In this document: in pieces, positions 25,072-34,936 of the stretch
Position numbering within the stretch: position 1 is the first letter of the stretch
How the letters are laid out: each line of letters opens with the position of its first letter
NCBI GenBank assembly: GCA_040754315.1
Contig: JBFMCS010000001.1
Span: forward strand, 1 to 52,532
DNA: 52,532 bases
DNA from: Bacillota bacterium
GTDB taxonomy: Bacteria > Bacillota > Sulfobacillia > DUSP01 > JBFMCS01
Direction: 5' to 3'
Position numbers and translations under genes: made by a program
The notes under the pieces: model-generated
The model's database searches: none
Seen by the model: only the letters and a program-made list of their open reading frames with translations
Told to the model about the DNA's origin: nothing

Positions 25072-26502
25072 CTAGAGTACCAGCCCTGCCTTCTGGAGAA
25101 TCCTCTCCAGCTCCTTTACCTGGTATTCATCCAGGAATCCAGGGAGCGGGTCCCGGAGGATCTCCTTCACTCGTTCCCTAGCCATGGAGAGTATGCCGGG
25201 CTTACCTTCCTGGACCCAGGCATCATGAGAGAGCCGTTGGTACAGCTGGGGTATGTAGTGCTCCCCCAGGCGTACCAGGCGGCAAGTAGACTCCTCCGCC
25301 AGGAAGTTGCCCCCCGGACCAACGCTCTTGATGAGTTCCACGAGGCTCATGCCAGGACCTGTGTCTATCCCCTTCTGGACCCGCTCTATCTGGAGACACA
25401 TCTCTGCGTCCAGCACCATCTGCTCCAGGCACAGGCACTGGTCGGACTGGAGGAGCCCGATGCCTATGACGCCGTCGGACCCAGCGAGCATGGGGATGAT
25501 GCCGTTCGTTACCTTCTCCAGGGAAGCCTGCACACCTGGCTCCACCGCATCGGTAACAAGTCCCGTGGTAATGCTGGGCAGGCCGTAGTAGCCAGCCATT
25601 TCCGCGCACGCCGCGTTTATGAGGCCCTCTTCCGGAGCCCCTGCGGCAAAGGTCCCGCGTCTCATGTCCATGACAGACCCAGCGGCCCCATAGACTACCG
25701 GGGTTCCGGGGGTGCATGACTGCAGCAGCGTCAAGGAGCTCAGTACCTCCACGTTGTTGACGATGACGGTTCCCATGAGGCTTGCAGGGGCTGTGGCCCC
25801 CGCCATGGGCATGGGAAGAGGCACCACGGGGACACCGTACTCGGTCAGGGCCATAACCGCTTCAGTCATGGGCCCGTCGTGTCTCAGGGGCGAGACGGGG
25901 CAGCACACCACTGAGAACACCCTCCTGGCCGCCGCCTGCTCTCTTCCCCCGGTAAGCACTTGGAGGGCCTCAAACACGAATGGCACCTCCTGGGGGCGGT
26001 GGATCTCATGCTGGATGTGCTTGCCCGTCCACCGGGCCGCCTCGAAGAACTCCTTCAGGGGCCTGACGTTTGCGGGCACATCCCCCGCGATTACCGGCCC
26101 CCAGTAAATCCTCACTGGATCCAGGGCCTCGGCGATAATGGTGGCCTGTACCAGGTCCTTGAGGGTCGACGGCCTCTGCTGCCCTGTGTCGAAATCCCGG
26201 GTATAGCTGCCAGAGCCATCGGTACCCACATGGCAACAGCTGCCGTCCAGGGCCGCGTCCATCTCAGGGTTCAAGCCCCCTAGGGTGACGCTGGAGGGGG
26301 CCCTGCCAAGCGCCTCCTCGACGAGGCCCGGGGGTATCAGGGCCCTCTTAGCGCCGAAGTCCACCTTTGCGCCTGAGTCCGCCAGGCATCGAAGTGCGGT
26401 ATCGCTGGGAAACTCCACGCCAGTCTCCGCCAGTATTTCCAGGGAGGCCTGGTGAATCCTGTGCCTCTCCTCAGGAGAGAGCACCGATAGGACGGTTTCC
26501 AT
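25072..26502 (-). CDS. MttB-family methyltransferase without pyrrolysine
   Basis: This 476-residue TIM-barrel protein belongs to the trimethylamine:corrinoid methyltransferase (MttB) superfamily. TGVEFPSDTALRCLADSGA near the N terminus, GPVIAGDVPANVRPLKEFF, MAGATAPASLMGTVIVNNVEVLS and GSVMDMRRGTFAAGAPEEGLINAA are family blocks. There is no in-frame UAG, so this is the large non-Pyl subgroup. Characterised members demethylate quaternary amines such as glycine betaine, proline betaine, carnitine or gamma-butyrobetaine, handing the methyl to a corrinoid protein. No corrinoid protein, RamA-like activator or MtbA homologue is in the window. The ATG at 26502 is favoured since GGGGGGTG lies seven bases upstream. 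Downstream of the symporter operon. Confidence 0.8.
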   Translation of the reverse strand: METVLSVLSPEERHRIHQASLEILAETGVEFPSDTALRCLADSGAKVDFGAKRALIPPGLVEEALGRAPSSVTLGGLNPEMDAALDGSCCHVGTDGSGSYTRDFDTGQQRPSTLKDLVQATIIAEALDPVRIYWGPVIAGDVPANVRPLKEFFEAARWTGKHIQHEIHRPQEVPFVFEALQVLTGGREQAAARRVFSVVCCPVSPLRHDGPMTEAVMALTEYGVPVVPLPMPMAGATAPASLMGTVIVNNVEVLSSLTLLQSCTPGTPVVYGAAGSVMDMRRGTFAAGAPEEGLINAACAEMAGYYGLPSITTGLVTDAVEPGVQASLEKVTNGIIPMLAGSDGVIGIGLLQSDQCLCLEQMVLDAEMCLQIERVQKGIDTGPGMSLVELIKSVGPGGNFLAEESTCRLVRLGEHYIPQLYQRLSHDAWVQEGKPGILSMARERVKEILRDPLPGFLDEYQVKELERILQKAGLVL

Positions 26503-26589
26503 ATGGCCCACACCCCCCATTGCGAGCCCCGCGGCCTTGGCCCCGGGTGAAAGAGGGGGGAGGTCGAGACGTACCCCCCCCTCGCCAGG

Positions 26590-27915
26590 TCAGACGTTCT
26601 TGTTCGGGAGATCCCGGAAGGCCTTGATCACAAGGTATAACCCAATGAACAGGAGGATGTACAGGAAGGTGATACTCCCCGCTATGAGCCCGGAGTTGTG
26701 GAAGTAGTAGTTGCCGGGAACGATCTCAAGGTACGGGGCGCCAAAGGGCATCCCGCTGGCTTCGGCCCATCCCAGGCTGTTGTGCTCCTGGCTCCACCTG
26801 ACCATGTCCATGGGACCGTGAAGATTGAAGACATTGTCCTTCCACAGGTAGTGGGCGCTGCGGGTTCCCAGGGCGAAGGGGAGACGGGTCCCCTGCTCCC
26901 TCTCCCAGGAAGCGGCGAGCTCCGTGGGCCCGTAGGGCTCCCACCATGGCTTTGGCTGCCAGCCGCTGGGGATGACAAATGTTATGGCCTCGCCATCCCT
27001 GAGGGTCCAGCCCGTGGGTACCCCTTCATAGTCTACGGTGTACTCGAGGTAGTCTTCACTGTGGCCAAGGATGGCCGCGGCATCCTCCCCCGGGGGAAGA
27101 AGGGAGCAGGCCTCCCAGATCCAGCACGTGTAGTTGTCGGGATAGGGGTACCTGTACTCGTACAGCAGATAGGCCACGGCGGTCTCCATGTACAGGTCAC
27201 TGGCATCCGCGCCTATGGTGCCCGAGAGGACAAGGTCATACATCCAGTAACCCACATTGGTCCAGGCCTCGAACAGCCGACCAGCCAGGGCCTCCAAGCC
27301 CCAGCCTACAGCCAGGATCTCCACCTCAACCCCTCCCGGTCCTCCGGAGACATCCACCTCAAAGATGCCGCCGTCTTCCGGTGAGAGCACTAGGTCGTCT
27401 TCATAGGCCAACGCACAGTCGAGCCTGTCATAGGCGTCATAGATGGCATCCAGCCAGGAAGTGACTACCTCATCGCCCTTTTCCTCCCAGGTGTCCTCCA
27501 GGTTCGCTATCTCCCTGTCGGAAAACCCCAGGACGGCCTTGGCCGCCGTGGCATCCAGGACCAGGGTGGCAGCGATCTTTACCGTGTACTCGTCAAACCC
27601 GTAGTCACCGCCAGGGTCCATCTGGGCAATGCGCTGGTCGTCCAGGTAGGTCATACTGAGGTTCTCTATGGTCAGGCTGCCCCCCGCCGCCTGCCTCAGG
27701 AGAGGAAGGCTTGAAAGAGTGAGCTCATCGAGGTTCAGCGCCTCCATGACCAGGTACCCGTCGGCATAGACGGTGCCATCCTCCTCATAGATGTCCTCGG
27801 GGTCCAGCCAGATCTCCTGGAACTCGAAGGTTACCTGGCGGGCACCGGTGGCAGCGGCAGCCAGGGGTACAGCCGCCACGAACAGGAAAAGGAGAGCAAC
27901 GGTTAACCGTTTCAC
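26590..27915 (-). CDS. Unrecognised exported, C-terminally anchored protein of the symporter operon
   Basis: This 441-residue protein has a signal peptide (LTVALLFLFVAAVPLAAAA), a large acidic, tryptophan- and tyrosine-rich extracellular part and one C-terminal transmembrane helix (GSITFLYILLFIGLYLVIKAF), so most of it faces outside. An early segment with FEFQEIWLDPEDIYEEDGTVYADG and repeated hydrophobic-acidic strands suggests a beta-rich fold. I recognise no family. Its GTG start overlaps the stop of the preceding 160-residue membrane protein (GTGA), which itself overlaps the sodium/solute symporter stop. The three are therefore one tightly coupled unit. A substrate-binding or gating role for the symporter is inference. 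Confidence 0.65.
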   Translation of the reverse strand: MKRLTVALLFLFVAAVPLAAAATGARQVTFEFQEIWLDPEDIYEEDGTVYADGYLVMEALNLDELTLSSLPLLRQAAGGSLTIENLSMTYLDDQRIAQMDPGGDYGFDEYTVKIAATLVLDATAAKAVLGFSDREIANLEDTWEEKGDEVVTSWLDAIYDAYDRLDCALAYEDDLVLSPEDGGIFEVDVSGGPGGVEVEILAVGWGLEALAGRLFEAWTNVGYWMYDLVLSGTIGADASDLYMETAVAYLLYEYRYPYPDNYTCWIWEACSLLPPGEDAAAILGHSEDYLEYTVDYEGVPTGWTLRDGEAITFVIPSGWQPKPWWEPYGPTELAASWEREQGTRLPFALGTRSAHYLWKDNVFNLHGPMDMVRWSQEHNSLGWAEASGMPFGAPYLEIVPGNYYFHNSGLIAGSITFLYILLFIGLYLVIKAFRDLPNKNV

Positions 27916-28394
27916 GGCTGCCCACCCCCTTCCTCGTGGCTGGCCTTGTTATTCGCCCGCCTGAGCCGCTCGGTCAAGGGGTGCCCAAAGATGGCCTGGT
28001 AGAAGCTGGGCTGGTCGTACACGGTCTCTACGTGCTGCCACTCTGACACCGTGATGTAGATGATGAACAACACACCATATATGCCGATGAGGCACCAGTA
28101 GGCAACGCCGATGAAGGGTTGGTTGTACACCCGGCAGGACCAGTACAGGATGAAGTACACCCCGTACCAGAAGAAGGGCCCCAGGAATGCCAGGATGAAG
28201 AGCTCCCGGTCAAACCAGGTGGCTCCCTGGTCAATGCTGGGGTCCTGGACAGGGGCCGCGTGGCCCTTCTTATCTAGGACCTTCGTCCTCAGGTCGTATA
28301 TGAACCACGCGAAGAAGAACATAACCACAAGGAAGATGAAGGCTACTCCGCCAACGGTCAGGTAGTCCTTGAAGTCCCAGTCAGCGGTTCCCAT
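27912..28394 (-). CDS. Unrecognised three-to-four-helix membrane protein overlapping the symporter gene
   Basis: This 160-residue integral membrane protein has helices at about 13-33, 66-85, 95-118. Conserved-looking aromatic clusters include FLGPFFWYGVYFILYWSCRVYNQ and a cytoplasmic charged tail ending in ANNKASHEEGGG. It starts inside the symporter stop codon (TGATG) and its own stop overlaps the next start. It is larger than the roughly 90-residue DUF4212 small subunits known beside some SSS symporters and shows no obvious similarity. An accessory subunit of the transporter is the simplest reading, not proven. Confidence 0.65.
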   Translation of the reverse strand: MGTADWDFKDYLTVGGVAFIFLVVMFFFAWFIYDLRTKVLDKKGHAAPVQDPSIDQGATWFDRELFILAFLGPFFWYGVYFILYWSCRVYNQPFIGVAYWCLIGIYGVLFIIYITVSEWQHVETVYDQPSFYQAIFGHPLTERLRRANNKASHEEGGGQP

Positions 28395-29899
28395 CAGCTG
28401 GCAACCTCCTTCCGTTGGGCCAGGGCCTTGGTGTCTATGGGCTTGCCGAACATGTTGCCTATGAGGTAGGCCAGGAGCGCCAGGGGGAAGGAGAAGTAGA
28501 TGGCCATCTCAGCCCACAGGTTCACCTCGGCTCCGAATACCTGGACCGTCCAGATGTAGGTGTCCCAGCCCTCCAGCAGGCTGCCCTTGGCAAACACCAG
28601 GAATATGTATACGCAGGCAGACACGAACCCTACCAGGGCTGCCATGGCCCCGCCCACCATGCTTTTCCTGAAGGGCCAGAAGAAGGCCCCCAGGATGGGT
28701 ATCAGGCAGACAGAGGTGAGCACGGCGCACTTCAGGACCTCTACCAGCAGTATCCTGGGAAACACGAACATCATGAAGAACGAGACCACGAACATCCCCA
28801 CCAGGCACCACTTGGTAAGCTTGAGGACCGACTTGTCACTCATGGTAGGCCGGAAGATCTTTCTCACGATGTCGTGGGACAGGTTGGCCGCGGATACCAG
28901 TAGGTACGAGTCGATGGTGGACATGATGGCCGCCAGCGCCCCCGCAAGGAACAGGCCCTGAAGCCCGTAGGGAAGGAACGTCAATACCGTAGTGATGAGG
29001 GCGTAGTCCTGCTTTATCTGGAACCCGGGGAAGGCAGCCCAGCCCACCAGCCCGAAGGCCACCAGGACCTTGTCAATGAGGATCCAGATGGTGATCAGGG
29101 CAACGAAACCCCTGACCGCTGTCTTGTGATCCCGCGCAGCAAAGAACCTCTGGTAGAATACGGGCTCCACTATGACAGTGAGGCCCATGGTGGCGTAGAC
29201 AGCCATGATTACCCAGGAGAGCGAGCCTCCCGATGGGTCCAGGTGCCACTCAGGGTTCATGGCCAGTATGTGGCTCCAGCCGCCCATCTTGTAGAGGGCG
29301 ATGGGCAGGGCGACGATCATGCCCAGCCACATCACAGTGAACTGGACCATGTCGGTGACGGCCACCGCCCAGAGGCCACCCATGAGGGTGTAGGCTAGTA
29401 CCACCAGGCCCCCCACCAGGGCGCCCAACCACATGGGCCAGCCCAGCCACACATCAAAGGTGACACCCAGGGCCATGAGATGCGGGATGGGCAGGCAGTA
29501 GAAGATGCTGCTCAAAGCAGCGAAGAACCGGGCCACGTTGCCGTAGAACCTTCCCAGCACATCCGGCAGCGTGAGATCCCCAAGTATCCTCAGGCGAGCC
29601 ACAAGGAAGAATACGAGGAAGATGGCAGCGAAGTCGTAGGGTGGGTAGTACGCTATCTGAGCTATCAGCCCCTCCGCGTAGAAGAAGCCAGCATCCGCAT
29701 ACATGTAGACCCCGCCGAAATACGAGGCCATCAGCGTTCCAACCAGAAGGGGCAATGTCATCATGCGCCCCGCCAGCATGTAGTCCTCGAAGTCATCGAT
29801 CCTCTTGGACCATACTGCCCCCACGTAGACCATGCCTGCGAGGTAAATGGCTATGATGATCCAGTCCACTATGTGAGCGGTGCTTGTGCCTATGCCCAC
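28394..29899 (-). CDS. Sodium:solute symporter (SSS) family protein
   Basis: This 501-residue carrier of the SSS/LeuT-fold family has about 13 transmembrane helices. DDFEDYMLAGRMM at the first loop, YTLMGGLWAVAVTDMVQFTVMWLG (the conserved helix with the Na2-site neighbourhood) and LAGALAAIMSTIDSYLLVSAANLSHDIV (the highly conserved helix 8-like signature with S/T residues of the sodium site) are diagnostic. Substrates in the family range from proline and pantothenate to acetate and choline-like compounds; the sequence does not decide. It heads a unit with two overlapping membrane-protein genes and lies 108 bases after the saccharopine-dehydrogenase-like gene. Confidence 0.9.
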   Translation of the reverse strand: MGIGTSTAHIVDWIIIAIYLAGMVYVGAVWSKRIDDFEDYMLAGRMMTLPLLVGTLMASYFGGVYMYADAGFFYAEGLIAQIAYYPPYDFAAIFLVFFLVARLRILGDLTLPDVLGRFYGNVARFFAALSSIFYCLPIPHLMALGVTFDVWLGWPMWLGALVGGLVVLAYTLMGGLWAVAVTDMVQFTVMWLGMIVALPIALYKMGGWSHILAMNPEWHLDPSGGSLSWVIMAVYATMGLTVIVEPVFYQRFFAARDHKTAVRGFVALITIWILIDKVLVAFGLVGWAAFPGFQIKQDYALITTVLTFLPYGLQGLFLAGALAAIMSTIDSYLLVSAANLSHDIVRKIFRPTMSDKSVLKLTKWCLVGMFVVSFFMMFVFPRILLVEVLKCAVLTSVCLIPILGAFFWPFRKSMVGGAMAALVGFVSACVYIFLVFAKGSLLEGWDTYIWTVQVFGAEVNLWAEMAIYFSFPLALLAYLIGNMFGKPIDTKALAQRKEVAS

Positions 29900-30006
29900 G
29901 GTCTAACCTCCCCTTTTCTGGATTTGCCAGGAGACCTGGGCGAACAATGGAAGTGCGGGTATCGACTCCCCCTCTTGGGTCTCAGTAGCTTCTTTTTGTC
30001 ACTGTC

Positions 30007-31209
30007 TCATGCCCCCTTCTTCCTTAGAGTGCTCTCCCTTATGTATATGGCCAGTCCCATTTCTGCCAGGCGTTCCAAGAAGGGATCCGGGTCCAGCTGT
30101 TCCGGGCACACAACGCCAGAGCCCTTGATAGTGCCATCGGCTATCATCTCGGCCGTGGCAACAGGCGGAATACCGGTCTGGTACACCGTGCAGGTGACTC
30201 CCAGCCGCTGGAATGCCTCCTCGTGGCTGTTCATGGTGTACAGGTAGAACTCCTTTTCCTCACCGTTCCTCGCCCCGCGGACGAGGGTGCCCACGCATGA
30301 CCAGCCATGGATCTTGCCGCTGAGTTCCACCGGCTTAGGCAGGAGGGCCGTGACGACATCCCTGGGGACCACCCTGACACCCTTCACTTCCACGGGCTCC
30401 GTCCTATCCAAGCCCAGAAGGTTAAGGGTCTTCAGAACCTGGACCAGCTGGTCATCCAGCGCATACTTAAAGTCACAGTAGCGAAGCCCCTTCCCAATAT
30501 TTCGAGGGAGCATTTCTACTTCCTCGTGGGCTACCGTGTAAACCTTGAGGGCCCCTATGGGATCAGGAAAGGTGAACTCCTCGATGCCGGTCTCCAGGGG
30601 AACACCCAGGATGAACTCCCCGTCCTTGAAGGTCATGGGGGGTTGGACTATGCACTCATCAATGGCAACTTCAGGGGAGAAGTAGAGGGCGAACCTGTAA
30701 CCCTGAACCTCGCCGTTGTCACCGTCCCTGACAAGGATCTCATCCACCCGGTCGAGCCTGTCGGCTGCGTAACGCGCGAATACGTTTGTGCAGCCAGGAT
30801 CCACCCCCATGGAGAGAATCGCCATGCGATCGATCTCCCTGAACCTGGCATCGTACAAGAACTGCTTGCCAATGTGGACGTTCCCTGGGAGTTCCACCAG
30901 CCCGTCAGAGGCCATGTCCAGGTAGTGCACCCGGGCCCTCAGGGCGGCCTCCATGATATGAAGGTTGAACCTGGGCACCACAGCGTTTATGACCATGTCC
31001 ACCCCTGCGAAGGCTTGGGCCATCTCCTCCACGCCAGCGGCGTTGACCCTGGCCACCTCAAATCTGGTGTCGTTGATCTGAGCCCCGAGGCGCTCGGCCC
31101 AGGTCGTGTCTAGATCCGCCAAGACAATCCTCTCAAATACGTCACGCTCTGCCATCTTCTTGGCTATGACAGTACCTACTCCTCCGACGCCTAGCACCAT
31201 GACTCTCAC
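30007..31209 (-). CDS. Saccharopine dehydrogenase-like NAD(P)-binding oxidoreductase
   Basis: This 400-residue protein begins with the Rossmann motif MVLGVGGVGTVIAKKMAE. DVFERIVLADLD ends the second strand, then VVPRFNLHIMEAALRARVHYLDM and SMGVDPGCTNVFARYAADRL match the saccharopine dehydrogenase/carboxynorspermidine-synthase superfamily. Members link or split amino-acid adducts such as saccharopine or lysine-derived imines. The ATG/GTG at 31209 follows TTAGGAGG. It is upstream of, and probably cotranscribed with, the symporter unit. Substrate unknown; an amino-acid or opine-like role would suit the neighbouring transporter. Confidence 0.8.
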   Translation of the reverse strand: MRVMVLGVGGVGTVIAKKMAERDVFERIVLADLDTTWAERLGAQINDTRFEVARVNAAGVEEMAQAFAGVDMVINAVVPRFNLHIMEAALRARVHYLDMASDGLVELPGNVHIGKQFLYDARFREIDRMAILSMGVDPGCTNVFARYAADRLDRVDEILVRDGDNGEVQGYRFALYFSPEVAIDECIVQPPMTFKDGEFILGVPLETGIEEFTFPDPIGALKVYTVAHEEVEMLPRNIGKGLRYCDFKYALDDQLVQVLKTLNLLGLDRTEPVEVKGVRVVPRDVVTALLPKPVELSGKIHGWSCVGTLVRGARNGEEKEFYLYTMNSHEEAFQRLGVTCTVYQTGIPPVATAEMIADGTIKGSGVVCPEQLDPDPFLERLAEMGLAIYIRESTLRKKGA

Positions 31210-31545
31210 GCTATTACCTCCTAACGGTCTGCCTCTTGCCCTCGAAACAGGAGAGCAAAAAATGTGCCATTACCCGTGAGTGCCTCCACGCCTGCTCGGG
31301 CCGGAGGGTCTTATCATATTCGATAAGCCAGCCTTGGAACGAATTCCTAGAGGAAAAGGCAAAACCCCCATTCAATAGGGGTTTAGGCAGGTGGGTGCAG
31401 GGGAATCCCGCTCGTCTCAGTTGTGCGAATTGTCCCAGTCATGAGACCTCGCTGGTGCTGCCAGGCGCCCATGTCCCAATAGTGGGATGGCACCCTCTCG
31501 AATTCCCTGAAGAGCACATCCATTCCGGGTACGGAGCCGTACGAC
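31210..31545. other. Intergenic region between obg and the accessory block
   Basis: These 336 bases are without a credible gene. It contains the obg terminator (31355-31384), an AT-rich stretch around 31305-31335 (TTATCATATTCGATAA) that may hold the promoter for the saccharopine-dehydrogenase-like operon, and the TTAGGAGG ribosome binding site of that gene. Open frames at 31236-31583 show no protein-like pattern. Confidence 0.6.
31355..31384 (-). terminator. Rho-independent terminator of the rplU-obg operon
   Basis: Read on the minus strand, AAACCCC and GGGGGTTTT flank an 8-base loop (TATTGAAT) and are followed by TTTTGCCTTTT. It lies about 160 bases beyond the obg stop. Confidence 0.7.
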
Positions 31546-33256
<1,711 letters not shown>

Positions 33257-33311
33257 CTACCTCCCAGGCCGAGCGGGAACGCCAGCCCTACCAGTCATGG
33301 CCTTGGATGTG

Positions 33312-33593
33312 CTACTGGATCGCTTCCAGCTTCATCACGCTTACTCTTGTCTTTTCCTTGCCCTTTGGCGCGTAGGATACCACGCCATCAACCAAGGCGT
33401 AGAGCGTGTCGTCCCGCCCGATGCCCACGTTGGTGCCCGGGTGGATACGGGTGCCGCGCTGGCGCAGCAGGATACTGCCAGCCTTGACGCGGTGCCCATC
33501 ATGGCACTTCACGCCCAGCCTCTTAGCGTTGGAGTCCCTCCCGTTCCTGGAACTCCCCATACCCTTCTTATGAGCGAATAGTTGCAGGTTCAT
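33312..33593 (-). CDS. rpmA: 50S ribosomal protein L27 (bL27)
   Basis: bL27 of 93 residues. The first nine residues, MNLQLFAHK, form the Firmicute-type N-terminal extension removed by the Prp protease at the QLFA site, exposing the tail that reaches the peptidyl-transferase centre. [17 protein letters not shown] and [28 protein letters not shown] are conserved. Strong GGGGGTGA ribosome binding site. The protease gene is immediately upstream. Confidence 0.98.
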   Translation of the reverse strand: MNLQLFAHKKGMGSSRNGRDSNAKRLGVKCHDGHRVKAGSILLRQRGTRIHPGTNVGIGRDDTLYALVDGVVSYAPKGKEKTRVSVMKLEAIQ

Positions 33594-33597
33594 GAGT

Positions 33598-33927
33598 TCA
33601 CCCCCTATCCTTAGGCGGACCTTCGTCTAAGACCTTCACATGACGGGGATAGGTTCCGGCTACATCCTTCAGGCCCAGCACCATGGCTTCCAGTAAGACC
33701 CTGCAGCACTTGGGCTGGTCCACCGCCACCGCCAGGTATCCGTCCCTCTTTTTCACATCAGGTTTGAGTCCCAGGACGGTCTCCAGCCCCAGGACTGCGG
33801 TCTGGCTGAGGGCGGACACAGCGGCGCAGACAATGTCCTCACCTGGGTCAGCGTACCCGGAGTGGCCATCCACACAGAAAGAGGAGATGTTGCCCTCCTC
33901 ATCCCGGTGAACCGTCACGCTAATCAT
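33598..33927 (-). CDS. prp: Ribosomal-processing cysteine protease Prp
   Basis: This 109-residue cysteine protease (YsxB family) trims the L27 extension. The catalytic pair is His in [11 protein letters not shown] and Cys in [13 protein letters not shown]. It lies between rplU and rpmA as in all Bacillota with extended L27, and the extension with the Prp site is present in the neighbouring rpmA product. The ATG at 33927 follows GAGGC and comes just after the rplU stop; a TTG six bases earlier overlaps rplU. Confidence 0.94.
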   Translation of the reverse strand: MISVTVHRDEEGNISSFCVDGHSGYADPGEDIVCAAVSALSQTAVLGLETVLGLKPDVKKRDGYLAVAVDQPKCCRVLLEAMVLGLKDVAGTYPRHVKVLDEGPPKDRG

Positions 33928-33929
33928 TG

Positions 33930-34244
33930 TCAAGCCTCTATAGCTTCGATCTTCAGGCTGGTGAAGGGCTGCCTGTGGCCCTGGCGCTTCCTGTAGTTGG
34001 TCTTGGACTTGTACTTGAACACCAGTATCTTTGGACCACGCCCGTGATTGACTATGGTTGCCTTGACCTTAGCCCCGAAAACCCGTGGGGTTCCGATGAG
34101 GACCTGCCCATCGTCCTTGACCACTGTCAAGACGTTCTCCAGGTCCACGCTGGCTCCAATTTCAGCCTCGATCTTCTCCACCCAGATGACGTTTCCTATA
34201 GTGACCTTGTACTGCTTTCCTCCGGTCTCCACCACGGCATACAT
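33930..34244 (-). CDS. rplU: 50S ribosomal protein L21 (bL21)
   Basis: bL21 of 104 residues: MYAVVETGGKQYKVTIGNVIWVEKI at the N terminus, LIGTPRVFGAKVKATIVNHGRGPKILVFKYKSKTNYRKRQGHRQPFT carrying the signature, and a short C-terminal tail. The ATG at 34244 follows AAGGGGTGA; upstream in-frame codons lie in the leader RNA. First gene of the operon rplU-prp-rpmA-spo0B-obg. Confidence 0.98.
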   Translation of the reverse strand: MYAVVETGGKQYKVTIGNVIWVEKIEAEIGASVDLENVLTVVKDDGQVLIGTPRVFGAKVKATIVNHGRGPKILVFKYKSKTNYRKRQGHRQPFTSLKIEAIEA

Positions 34245-34330
34245 CCAGATCACCCCTTGAAGGGACTCGCCGGATCGGGTAAGGGGCTTCTCTCCCCTTT
34301 TTCGCTGACCCATCCCGAGCGGTTCTACAT
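34245..34330 (-). ncRNA. rplU 5' leader, candidate L21 leader RNA
   Basis: About 85 bases separate the promoter from the rplU start codon. The leader contains ACCGCTCGGGATGGGT, a hairpin AAGGGG-AGAGAAG-CCCCTT (34299-34281 on the minus strand) and a second GC-rich pairing near the ribosome binding site (TCCCTT/AAGGGG). Bacillota rplU genes often carry an autoregulatory L21 leader at this position. I could not match the full consensus from memory, so this is a positional and structural inference. Confidence 0.4.
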
Positions 34331-34335
34331 CTCGC

Positions 34336-34364
34336 ATTTTAGCATGGGGAACACCCGAAGTCAA
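34336..34364 (-). promoter_or_regulatory. Promoter of the rplU-obg operon
   Basis: TTGACT (34364-34359) and TAAAAT (34341-34336) are separated by exactly 17 bases on the minus strand. A good sigma-A promoter about 90 bases upstream of the rplU start. Confidence 0.8.
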
Positions 34365-34484
34365 CGAAAGGGGACGGCCGTTGTCGCTGGCCTGGGGACA
34401 GTTGCCAAAGACGCACCGGATACACGGACATGGATAACGGGCAATGTGGCGAGCCTTAGCTCAACGAGGTTTTAGTGCCGGCGC

Positions 34485-34670
34485 TTAGATTGGGCCCCGC
34501 AGGTCAACTGTTTTCCCCAGGTAACCGGTATTATAGGCGATGGCCGTCACCAGCACTTGCATGTGTACGTTGGCCTGTCTGCGTAGTGGAACGAGACAAG
34601 CCGGTGACCTCTTAAATCCAAAGGCGCCGTTCAACCTAATGCGACCTGCGATCAAGGCTTCGGCGTGCAC
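34485..34670 (-). pseudogene. C-terminal fragment of a DDE transposase
   Basis: A 61-residue minus-strand frame (AEALIAGRIRLNGAFGFKRSP..PLRRQANVHMQVLVTAIAYNTGYL) has the look of the end of an IS1182/IS5-like transposase. There, a conserved basic region is followed by VQxLxTAxAxN. The rest of the gene is gone and adjoining frames are littered with stops. It lies in a 570-base gap between the rplU promoter and the deaminase gene, so it probably records the event that placed the deaminase here. Confidence 0.5.
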
Positions 34671-34741
34671 GTGCCGCTTCTAGATGGCTGTCTACGCGCA
34701 TGAGTAGTTGCCTCTCACGGCTGTGGCGGATAACTGGTGCC

Positions 34742-34767
34742 TGCCAGGCAAGTACAATAGCCTGGCA
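34742..34767. repeat. 8-bp inverted repeat in the transposase-scar region
   Basis: TGCCAGGC and GCCTGGCA pair around a 10-base AT-rich loop. There is no T-run, so a terminator is unlikely; it could be a remnant of an element end or an operator for the downstream deaminase gene. Confidence 0.3.
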
Positions 34768-34936
34768 ACCCCCGCCTTGGACACCACTACGGGACCAAGC
34801 GATGGCGCTCCAGTGTGGTCCATGACGGCTTGCGGCCTGACACACATCCCCTGGGAGGAAAGGCCATGACACAAGACGTATACTATAGCAGGCCAGGTCC
34901 TCTGAACCGCCAAGATGGGAAGGGAGCCGAGCGGAC

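Noticed and set aside
24218-25075. 285-codon plus-strand open frame opposite the OB-like gene
   Set aside because: It lies antisense to a better gene, is His/Gln-rich with no domain pattern, and reflects GC-rich codon bias on the other strand.
25072-26502. Possible UAG-encoded pyrrolysine in the MttB homologue
   Set aside because: The frame has no internal TAG and is full length, so it belongs to the non-pyrrolysine subgroup.
30307-31113. 268-codon plus-strand frame opposite the saccharopine-dehydrogenase-like gene
   Set aside because: The minus-strand product has clear Rossmann motifs; this frame has none.
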